Shown: in pieces, positions 42,301 through 54,300 of the stretch | Layout of the letters: every line of letters starts with the position of its first letter | Numbering within the stretch: the first letter of the stretch is position 1 | From: Astropecten irregularis | Taxonomy: Eukaryota > Echinodermata > Asteroidea > Paxillosida > Astropectinidae | NCBI GenBank assembly: GCA_963971285.1 | Contig: OZ020245.1 | Location: 22,272,983 to 22,336,982, forward strand | DNA: 64,000 nucleotides | Reading direction: 5' to 3' | Translations under genes and position numbers: made by a program | Notes under the pieces: model-generated | Told to the model about the DNA's origin: nothing | Seen by the model: the letters and a program-made list of their open reading frames with translations, nothing else | Databases searched by the model: none

Positions 42301-45300
42301 CCATATTATCTCGTAGTTAGTCACTGACGCGGTGCACGCTATGTTCATGTTCCACAAATACTTGATCATTTTGATAAAATGCTTCAGAGTTATGCCATTC
42401 CAATGACGATCATATCAAGTTAGGTTGTGGCCTTTTTTTAAACACTAGACGTTCATTACAATTTTTGTATCCAAATTTGGATCAAATTGTCAGTTGTGCC
42501 GCAGAGTGGTGTACATTTGTTCCATTGCATTTTGTTTTTAATATGGAAATTTTGCACGAAATGGATTATTATACATTTTGCTGTTGATGTGCTTTATACA
42601 AAAATAAGTGCATGTTCATACCAAGTAATTGGTTTTGTGCGATGCCGTGCTGGGTATGTGATGTGCCATACTGTTATATCATTGTGCAGGAAATAGATAA
42701 TAATGACATGATTTCTTGTTAAGGATTTTGATGTTGAAATTCACTGATCTGTTTGTCAGATGTTCACAAAGACAGAAGATCATTTGAAAATTTGAAGAAC
42801 GATCGAGCGCATCCTAAAAAGGAATATCAGAAATCCATTTCCATCTCTTTGTATTGCAACTGACAAACTGTTTTATGATATTAAAGTTGTGATATTCCGA
42901 TTCCTTCTGCCAAAGATGGATGCCTGTTGTCTTTGGACTGGTATAACAGACTGGCAATGGTGGAACATAACCTGAAACTCTGCCTACTTTATACTTCTGT
43001 TCTTTTTTCTTTCCTTTTTTGGGGGATGGATTATTTTGTTCCCAACCCTATAGCAATTTATTTTATTGAAAGGTGAACAAAGAAAAATTGACTGGAGTGG
43101 GATTCGAACTGGTGACCTCCTGAATATCATACAGGCGCTCTACCAACTATCCAGCCCTATGCTGGTGTTGTCCCTATTAGTCAATTATCTTTGTTCATTT
43201 GGCAGTCAGAAGCCATGAAACCACGCACATAGGCCTACTGCTGAGCAATTTACTTTTTCTCAAGCAGCACATATCTTATTTGCTGCACCTATGTGTCTAT
43301 TTTATGCGGTGTCTATATCATCTTTTTCTCTATCTGCAGTTTATCTAACCATAATTTGTTGCTCTTCTATTTCTGTTGTCAGAATTTGTGATCGTTTTAA
43401 CTTATTATTAAATTCTGTCTATTCTTAAGTTACCATAGTGATGGAATGTATAGACGAAATGAAGCACAAATGGCAATTCACACTTCATTTCTTGTAAAAA
43501 AAAAATTATTTTACATTTTTTAATTTTTACTTTGCACAATGTGAAACTTTTGTGAATATATTTACGGTAAACATGGGTGTAATATTCTTTTTGAGTGTGT
43601 GGTATTTGAAGGGATAGGGCTTGGGTTTTGCACCAACTGATGTCTTAAGAATCCATCTAAAATGCACATGTGTGGTTGGAAGCACCAATTACTAAACACA
43701 TTATTCACATCGCTGCTATCTGTTGCCTCTCTCTCTTTCTTTTTCATTGTTGTTTATTAATTTTTAATTTTATTTTGTGCTCTTTTGGCATGTTTTGAAA
43801 AAAAAAGTCATTAAACCTTGATATTTTTTTTTAAAGAATAACAAAGAAAGAAAAGAGGAAAGCAAAATCAACGGCAATAAGTGGAGCTGCGTTTTGGAAA
43901 AGGAATTATATTTTTGACAGAGTCGTTATTAAATTGAGGCAATTTGTTTCAGCTTTATGTTGTCATGCAATCATGTGCAATTAGACTCATGCCAAGAGGG
44001 TATAACAACATACATATTATTATATTTTAAGAAAAGTACTTTTGTACCATGACAGTCGTAGAATGAAAAGAAATCCCCTCATGGACTTGACATCTTGTGT
44101 CAAAAACGGCTGATCTTAATTAAAAGCACAGGGCTGATTCATGCACTTCATCAATACTCGATTGCATTGACCGCATAGCATCCTGCATTCGCAGTGCTTC
44201 ACCTCAAAGGCCTGATTTTCCGCTTTGCCTTCTATTTCACAGCTTTTTCGGACTCATAACACTGCCAGGAGTCTTTCTATTGCCGTCATTCTTCCCACTG
44301 GGGATTGATTGTTTTCTACATTTTCATATAAAATCTATATATATCTATATATATATGTATACACAGTATATACACACTAGCAAGACTTCTTCTTTTGCAT
44401 GCTCACCAAATGATTGTCAGAGATAAGCACACGAGTGTCAGTGGATTTGTATATGCATACATTTATACATTTTTTGTTGTTGTTGAGCAGGTAAATTCAA
44501 AGGACACAATGTAATTACGTTTTTTGTCTTCTGTTTTTTTGTAACAGTTTCCATGAAACCTCTCACCAACATGTCTGCATAACATTTTCTTTTCCTTTTT
44601 ATATTTTGCACTTTTTTGTGTTCACTTGTATGATTTTTGTTGACTGATTTGACATTTAACACGTCCCTATTATTATATAAATATATAAGCACTTATAAAT
44701 TTATAAGTGCTTGAAAGCACTGATCACAGATTGAGCCGGTTGAACTCTTTAAAAAAAAATGTACAAGTTGTGAGGATCACAAAAAGATGTTTGAAGTTTC
44801 TCAATCATAAAAATGACTTGCACAATTTTTTTATTGGCTGCATCCAAAGCAAATGATATTCCAACCTTATCGATGTTTCATATCAGAGTGGTTGCTTAGC
44901 AACCACCATCCAGTCAAGGTACACTGGCTGTTCACATATCAGATAAATATATTTTACTCAGCAGATGGGGAAAAAGCAAAAAAATGAAGTATTTTGAAGA
45001 AAACAAATTTGGGGACTCAAAATTTGTAGTTAAAATATAAAAAAGGTTTTTCCCCTTTGATTGCTCTGAAAAATAATCGACTCATTGTATGCAACTTCAA
45101 TGAGGCAAATTCGCTGTGTACATTGTAACTCATCAAAATGGCCGATATTACTCAATTGTTTCAGCATTTTGCAAGTATCAGAATGAGACCATTAATATTC
45201 AGAATACAGTGTTTGGGTCATAGGGAAAAAATAACAGGGGCCAATTTCACGGAGCTGTTAAGCACAAACAAATTGCTTAGCACAAAATGTTTTGCTCAAT

Positions 45301-48300
45301 AAAACAAATCACCATTAAAGATTCCATTTGATATTCATGGTCAGTAAACAACAGCCAAAGAACAATCACAAGCGATACATAACACATGGAAATTTGGTTG
45401 GGTATTTTTTATTAAGACAGAAATTTCATGGTTAGCAAATTTTTGTGCTAAGCAGGGTTGTGAAATTGGCCCCTGGTCATCATAGAAGATTGGTTGTCAT
45501 TACATTACTTTTGCTGACTGCCATTTTCAGTACATGCTTAATAATGCTGCTCTCCAGTTATTAAACACCGGAGAATGCACTCAACTCGTGACATATGGAT
45601 TTGCGTCGTGAAACACAGGGCTGATTAGCATGTATTTAATAGCAAACATCTGATAAGTGGGGTTTTCCCTTTTTTTTCCTTCTTTTTTTGTTATTTTGTT
45701 TTTTTTATCATTTTTATATTTTTTCACATTCATATTCAATCTGTGATCCCACAGGTCGAAGTCACTTATCACAATAGGGAGTAGACTCGTGAAATGCTAA
45801 AAGTATCGAATTGTTTCCATGCAGATGTTTCGTCTGTCAGTTATCCGTCTGTCTGTCTGTTCACGGCTGCAGGGCCTTCCGTTTCTCTCTTTGTATGTGC
45901 GCACCCAATCCAACGTGTATTATAACTGCCATCCGTAGATCTGTATTATGATATCGCACTCGATCCGCGGGGCACGCCGCCGGACTTTGATCGGGCGGTA
46001 ATGGACGCCGTATAGGCCGATTAGAGATTCATAGATTCATCATGATCATGAGTTGACTGCACGCTGGGACATCTGCTTGCAAAAGGGGGATTATAGGGAG
46101 TGTGTGTGAGCTCCTTGTGAAGAATTTTTATTACGATCGATTCCCCTGTACTGTGCCGTCCTCTGTCCTACACAAACACGACCTGTTGGAAAACAAACCT
46201 CTAAGGGAGATTCCTAATCCATACATGCTTCCCAAATGTAATGGAAAGTCTGAAACGCAGTCCATTATTTTGCTTCCTGCATTCTGAAGTACCATACCCT
46301 TTTTCCCATGGGGGAATATTGCTGCCGCAATTTTAAAGCAAACATTTTTGTGAAAGTCTTTCCAAGACCTCTCCTGGGAGCTCTGCACAGTCCCTTGTCT
46401 TTAACCATGATCTGTTACAAACTCAATCTGCACATCAGGGACTCCATTTTGTTTTTTTGCTCCTGGGTGGAGAGAAGTAATTTCCAATCCGGAAACAGTC
46501 ATTTGTTGAACTTTCATATTTTCAAAGCCCTGGGCTGGATTTCACAAAGCGCTAAGATTAATCTTAGGATGAATTGTCAATATCACCATAAGCGATTTGT
46601 ATTGTGACATCATCACTCGTTGCTTTTATGAATTCAAACTTAAGATCAATCCTAGTGCTTCGTGAAATCGGCCCCTGGACTTCCTTTATCAATACCCAGC
46701 AACTGATGATCTCTTGGACAGGGTGGGGCTGAGTTGATGTTAAGTGGTCAGGCAAGCAATCCTCCTGAACTAGTTTAGACAGTGTCATTTCTTCTCTTAG
46801 ATTCCTTCAATTTGAACTAATCGACCTTATTAACCCAGTCAACTTTGAAAGTCACAGGTAACCTTGAGGAAAGACTAGACTGGTTTTCATGATGCATTTT
46901 GCTTTTCCTGTCTCCAATTCACTGAATAAGATTCCAAATGTTTCCTCTGACCCTCGCACACCTATTAACTCTCTGTGACATTTTTCACAACCTCCTCCTT
47001 CATATTATGTAGCCTCCACACCAGCCATGAAGACGCTCTCCACAGACAGCGAGAAGAGCCAGGACAGCAACACCAATAGAAGCATGGCCGAGACACTGGA
47101 TGAGGTAGAGGAGGAGAGCGACAGCGACGATGATGAGGAGAATATGAGTAAGGAGGAGGCTCAGCGCCACCAGATGGAGAAGAGAGAGAAGGTGGGTCAG
47201 AGAGTCTCTAATGCCCTCAATCTTTGAAGATGCTAGGGCCCTTTTCCAAACTTTGGCACTGGCTCCGGCTCTGGTTCCGGCTCCAGCTCCAGCTCTGGCT
47301 CCAGCTCCAGCTCCAGTTCCAGCTATGGGTCAGGCTCCGGCTCAGGCTCTGTCAACTACAACCTGTATTTTCAGCAATGCAGGATGTCAGAGGTGGAGCC
47401 TGAGCTTAAGCCTCAGTTTCGTGAATGCCCTAAGTTTCAAAAAGGCCCATAGATAACAATTTGAAGCCCAATATATACTTCCTGTGAATCAGCTCCCCCT
47501 AGTGTTGGAGTACTCGTACTCCTACTCCTACTCCTACTCGAGTACAACTCAAGTACATGCAAATACTCGGCCTGTGCTCGATAAAAAGTACTTGAAAATA
47601 TATTTACTTGGCCCGTACTCGATTCCATGTACTCGAATTTTGGGAGTACTCGCTCATTAAGTGCAAATTTAATTTTTGTTAATACAAATTTCACGGTTGA
47701 TTATGTTGGTGAGTTCCGATAAATTATACAATGGGAGTATGAAGATCATCAGTAGTTTAGTATCAAATGGAGTAACCAGCACAGTGCCATTTGCAAGGTT
47801 TGTAAAACAAGATTTCTAAGAAGAGTGGCACAACTAACCTCCGACTTCTTTGTGAAACAAACTGCATTTTTTTACACTGTGCGTTGGTACTGTGCATGTA
47901 TTCGGACTCAGACTTTGGTACTCGGACTCGGCCCTGTACTCAATCTTGAATGTACTCGTACTCGATACTTAGGACTTGGACTCGCCAGCAATGTACTCGG
48001 ACTCGGCCCAGTACTCAGACCATGAAGTACTCGGAGTACCCTGTACTCAGAATTGAGGACTCGACTCTAACACTGCTCCCCCGTCCCCCCTCCCCCTTCT
48101 TCCTCATACTGACATCGTGGCCTCGAAAACATAAAGGCTTCTTCAAGTGTATTCCGAACAACTGCTGAGGTGCCTGAATCGTATATTTACATATTAATAA
48201 GACAATCATTATTCACATGGCAATTTTGCACAAATAGGCAAGGAAGGAATCACGGCTTACTTGAGGGAGGAAATTTCAAATTCGAATCACATTTTGTACT

Positions 48301-51300
48301 CCTCATGTCTCCCATTATTCGCTCAGAGGCCAAATGTAAAATTTCTTTGCTAGCATGGATAAACACAGGATTTAGTAGTGGAGTCATGAAAGTGTGGGAT
48401 TTTCTCAGTTATCAGGAAATCTGGTGATGAATGTGGCAAAGTCACTGATGATTCTGCCAAATCTGTATAGTTCGTTAAACTTTGTACGAGTTGACGCGGT
48501 GATGCAGCCGATGCAACTGATGTCTGAATAAGCCGCGCGACCCCCCTCGGCGTCTTCATTCAGTCTTGACCTTATCAATGCAAATTGACTGGAGACGTGC
48601 CAGCGTACGTTGTCGGCACTCAGCACCATCAAATCTGGACACAAATTGAGTTCATTATTAAGCAAATTGACCACAACACAGAATATGTTTCCTCCTGATT
48701 TAACAGTAGGTTGATGCAAGGTGAGAAAAGATTGAAAATAACCTCAAAGCCTCGTCCTTGGACATGTACTTTGTCACTTAATAATTGGAGATTGCTTTTG
48801 ACATGACGGTCTCCTCTGGCAGTAATTACCAATCAGAACAGCAGTTCCGATCGCGCAAAGTCAATCAGTGCAAAGGACGTGCAATTTTATATTCCCGATA
48901 TTCCCATTCTGAGTCCTGAATTTTGCTGTTCTTTCATGCTTGGATTTTTGTTTTTTGTCCGCTGTATGTTGGCAGGGTACGGCAGGGAAAGAGGCTGAAG
49001 CTGGCCGTGAGATGTCGGCTCTTGTCAACTACATCCAGCCCGTCCACTTCCATACATTTGAGGCAGCGGAAAGTAAGTCTGTGGCAACCGCAGAAGCACT
49101 CTTTGACCTTATAACCTTTAACCTTTTAGAAATAAACAGCAACTGGATGACATCTTCTATGATTCAGTCACAAAATGATAAATGAATTTGTATAAAAAGT
49201 TCATCAAATTAAAACCACAAGGGAAACTGACTGAATTTTGAAGTCATTGAAAGGTGAACAAAGACAAATTGACTGGAGTCGGATTCAGCGACCTCCTGAA
49301 TACAGTACAGGCGCTCTAGCAACTGAGCTATATCCAGCCCTACGTTGGTGGTGTCCCAAATAGTCAATTATCTTTGTTCGTTTGGCAGTCAGAAGCCATG
49401 AAACCACGCACACACCGCCATATCCCAAGAATCAATTCACTGGTGCAATTTTGCAACCTGAGAAACAGTACATGGGGGATACACAGTTTTGAAGTTCAAG
49501 CTTAATTTGCATAGTTCTATCTCCCCGATGAAAAAAAAAATTGTATTCATGATTTATTGTGGTACCCACAACGATATTGAATTCAATACACCCCGCTGAC
49601 CCGAGCTAGCTCGGTGGCCAATCTGTATGGCCTCTGCACTAGGAAGCAGGAGGTCGTGGGTTCGAATCCCACCTGAGCCAGTGCATGATTTGTTCATGTG
49701 CACTTCAACAAGCACTGAGTATGCAGCAGTAGTGTAGACACGTCCTCAGACCTGGGGGGGTTGATCGTGTAGCTGGGTCGTTCTGCCATATACATTTGTG
49801 CACAAAATCATTTTTTATATATATGAAAAGTGAAACCCTGGGGGGGTTGCAACCCCCCTAGCCCCCCCGGGATCTACGCCCATGGTATGCAGTGTCACTG
49901 CTCACCTATGTCGGAGAAGGGCAAGCCTATTTTTCATACTTAATACACAGTTACTTAATCATAGATGTTTTTATAAAGGAAGATTGACCAAATTGTCAGA
50001 TCCCATTAGGCATTACACCTTTGAGGACCAGCTTTGAAAAATGGCTAGAAACAACCACCATCAAATTAAAACATTTCCCTTTGTTTTAATGCACCGATCA
50101 TTTCTAATGGGAGTAAGTTTTTGGTATGATTTATATAATTTTGTATTCCCCTTTGATTTTCAGAGAAGAACAGAAGTTATGAGATATCTTCATTTGTCGA
50201 GACGTCTGCAATGAACAGGGTGAAAGAAAACCCCATTCAGTTCTGCAAGTATCCTTTGATAAGCTTATGCCTATGAGTATCAGCACCCTGATTGGTTGAG
50301 ACGCCGTCACATGACAGAGAGAAAGGTCAGAAGAGGAAGGCTTGGGACATTTTGGTAGTTAGTGAAATTACTCTGTGTTTGTTCAGACAACTCAATGTCT
50401 TTGGTACTGGGTCTCTGAGGAGGATCCTTGGGTACCGCTGGTCGGACCATGTGTCTAATGAGAGGTTACTCACGGAGAGTCAGATGAGTCATTACCTGCA
50501 TGATACGTGAGCGCCAGATGTGACTGTATAGTTACATGGCTAGATTCCCTGCGAGCGATCCTGCCAGGCGCATTCTCTCTATGAGAGAATGTACTGATAG
50601 GACTTGCCCAGTATGGTGTCCACATGACACGTGGTTGCATCAGATGCTTCGTTATTAATACTGAAATGGGGATGGGGATGGGTCGCTTGGCTGCCTGGGG
50701 AATGGCTATCAGGAGAACGAAGGAGTACCACTCGAAGGTAGATGTGGCAACGCACTGCCGTGGCGCATACTCCCACTGATTGATAGATGGTTCATTTCCT
50801 TAACAATGGTGTCTCTCAGTTACAACAAAAGGCAGCTGTCCAGGATCTATCCAAGGGGAACCAGGGTGGACTCCAGTAACTACATGCCACAGGTAGGGAA
50901 CCCGGTTAGACTTCAGTAAGTACATGCCATACGTAGGGTATGGACCGGAGAATAGCCACGGAGGAAAGTTGAGAATGGGTTGGCATTTTGTTCCGTTGGG
51001 TTGTTTGTTTGGTGTTTTTGTCTGTTTGTTTATATGCTATGACAGTTCTTTATAATAACAATGTCTGTGTATGAAGTTGTCATTCCAGCTTAAATACAGC
51101 AGCTCAGAGAAGAATCCTTAGATACAGGGAGCTTTCAACAAATTCCTTAAAGTCCACCAAAAAAAAATGTGTCATGAGAAATCTGGAGAATGTACCAGTG
51201 TTCTAGTTAACGGGGAGTTCTTTGCTTCAGTGATCTAGCCTCATATCTGTACTGTTACCTTTGCATGCATTACATTCACGCCCTGTAGAGGTCGCTATGT

Positions 51301-54300
51301 ACCACATTCATAGAGTTAAATAAAAAACTAGATCGTGCACTCTGCGCGTGATACCTGAACCCTGGTCGACGCTATTAATGTGCGCGTCCTGTTTCAAGTT
51401 GTGCGTACATATTCTTTCCCTTGTTCTGCACTGTGCATAAAATACCCGTCATGTCACACACTGTGCGCGCAGTTCACCGAGTAACATCCAGGTACGGTAT
51501 TTTGACTCTACTGTGCCTGCGAAGTTACACCAGGAAAGATGGCGGTTGCGCGTCCATGCCGGAGTGCAAACAACGCGCACGTTGAATACAAAGCGCGCAC
51601 TTTTTATATTTAACTCTATGACCACATTCCTAATTGATTCAGAGGTAAAAGGAGCAAGGTGTTTACACAACGGCATTTGTGTATCGTTGGCTGTAGCTGA
51701 GTCAATAGGCTCTTTGAGCCAGGGCTGGATGTAGCGGTGTGACTTAACCGCGATGGATAAATATATATAGCCGATATTGTAATACATGCATGCATATGTC
51801 CCAGGTATATTTTACAGGTCAGCAAACAATATAGTATTGTGCACATCCCTCCCCCCCCCCCCCCCCCTCCATCTCCCCCAAACAAATACATACCTTGAAT
51901 TCCACTGGTTATATCAAATGTGTGGTTTTTATTACATCATGTTTCTTCTTATGAATGTTTTTAAAATTCCATTTTTATTTTCCTGTAGATTTTCTGGAAT
52001 GTTGGATGTCAGATGGTTGCGCTGAACTACCAGACACTTGGTAAATGAGAATGTCAATTTATGTGCAGTCAGATTCATCAAATCCAGTACCAGGTCGATC
52101 AACTCAAATTGAAGACATGGGGCAAATTTCATAGAGCTGCTCAAGCACAAAAATCGCTTAAGCATGAAAAGTCTTCCTTGATCAAACAGGATTACCCACC
52201 AAATTTTAAAGTGATGTTTACTGCTTCTGACTTTTATTCGGCCATTGTTTGTTGAGCATAACATTCACAAGGAGTTTTGGCTGGGATACTGATGTTATTT
52301 ACCAACGTTTTAGGTGCTTAAACAATTTTGGTTTTTACTATGAAATTGGCCCCTGTTTTGGGCTGGCATATTGCTATTATAAACCAAATTTGCAAAGAAA
52401 TTATCTCTTTTAGTGGTAAAATTTGGTATTGGGGTTTGATCCGTTCTATGATACTTCAATAGTGCAAAAAGATCTTTTATAATACATGTAAAAAAAAAAA
52501 ATTATCAAAATATTGATTCAACAAATAATAATAAACATATACATGAATTAGAAAGACATATTTCCATACACATCATTTTCTGGTTTGCCTAAAATTTTGT
52601 TCCTAAAACTTAATTGTGAAAGTCTTGGTGTACAGTCGGTTAAAGCTATTGATAAAATGAACCAAAAACCTTGTTGTTTGTTATATTTCACAAGTAGTTT
52701 GTATTGAATGATGTCATCATGACATCATGATTTGTTGTGTTTGTCCCCCTTCCTAGACCTCCCAATGCAGCTCAACATGGGCTACTTTGAAATCAACGGC
52801 CGGACGGGCTACATTCTCAAACCGGAGTTCATGAGACGTAAAGATCGGCTCTTTGATCCCTTCGCCGAGTCCACCATGGATGCCGTCGTCGCGGCAACCG
52901 TAGAAGTCAAGGTGAGCGTCAGACTGGCTTTCATTTTTTTTTCTCTCTCAGCAGTGGAAGTATTAAACAGTGAGTGGGACTTGAACCCGAGACCACTCAA
53001 ATCCACATCCAGGCTGATGTCCTTCTGTTTTGGTTATAGTTAGGGTATTTCACAGGAAAGTTTTCTTTTTGGTAACGGTAAGCAAGGACTTTGTGAAGAA
53101 TGCATATGACAGTGCGTTAGCAGAAAATATTCACGGTTACCCTAGAAATTCTTCGCTAACCGAAAGTCTTGCTTACGGATTCCATGAAATAGATTACATG
53201 CGTAGCAGTACCCGTAAGCACAAAATAAGCCGTAACAGATTCCATGAAATTGGTCCCTGCATGGTCTTGTCTCTATTTCTGACATCCATTTTAAGCAGAA
53301 CGTACAGTAGCTTTTGGCTATGGCTGTGTGGTAAGATACCGTGATCCGAACAAGATGCTAAAAAGCCAGATCCTGTATTTGAAAGCTGTTCACGTCATGC
53401 AATGTTTAACCCTTGTGTCTTTAATTTTGTCCCATCCAGGTGATCAGCGGTCAGTTCCTCAGCGATCGTCGCATCAACACTTACGTTGAAGTGGACATGT
53501 TTGGCCTTCCGGCGGACACCGTGCGCCGACGTTACAAGACCAAGTCACAGACGTCCAACTCGATCAACCCGATCTTTGATGGCAATCCGTTTGTCTTCAA
53601 GAAGGCAAGAGCTTCTCAAATGATAGCTTTCACCTATCATTTCCTTAGGGTTTTTATTTCCATGATAATAATAATGAGAGTAATAACCGCTTTTATATAG
53701 CGCACATCACAATTGATGATGTCTCTATGCGCGTATTATCCCTGGTCATTGGGCTACATTAACATTCCTGAAACAATCTCAACTCCCTGGGGAGCATACA
53801 GCCCTGACGACTGCAAAGCACATAGGGGCTAATCAAGCACACAAAGCCATCTCTACCCTCACAGGTACCCATTTACTCCTGGGTGAAGAGAAGCAATATG
53901 TGTCAAAGCGTCTTGCCCAAGGACGCAAACACCACTAGCCCATGGCTGGACTCGAACCCACAGTCAGTAGATTGACCACAAATTCTTGAGTACAACACGC
54001 CAGACAATTAGGCAACAGCACCCCACTTGAAGGATTTATACCTTTTGCTTCTTCATAGTCTGAAAAGCAAGCTAATTTTTTTTTTTTAAACTGTGTTTTT
54101 TGTTCTTCTTCCCTGTCTTTTTACTTCAGGTGATCATGCCCGAGCTGGCTATGCTTCGTATTGCGGTATTTGAAGACAATGGCAAGATGGTTGGCCACAG
54201 GATATTGCCAGTGCAGTCACTCAGACCAGGTCTGGACAAAAAAACCAAACCCCTTACACATTGTGTTTTGATTAGCACTAGAATAACCTCAGCTTCAGTT

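Noticed and set aside
47211-47456. Ala/Pro-rich open frame
   Set aside because: It is the translation of the GGCTCC hexamer repeat in the intron after 47191.
48405-48719. 104-residue minus-strand open frame in a less AT-rich block
   Set aside because: Could be a relic of a mobile-element gene, but no family was recognised and nothing supports a start or splice structure.
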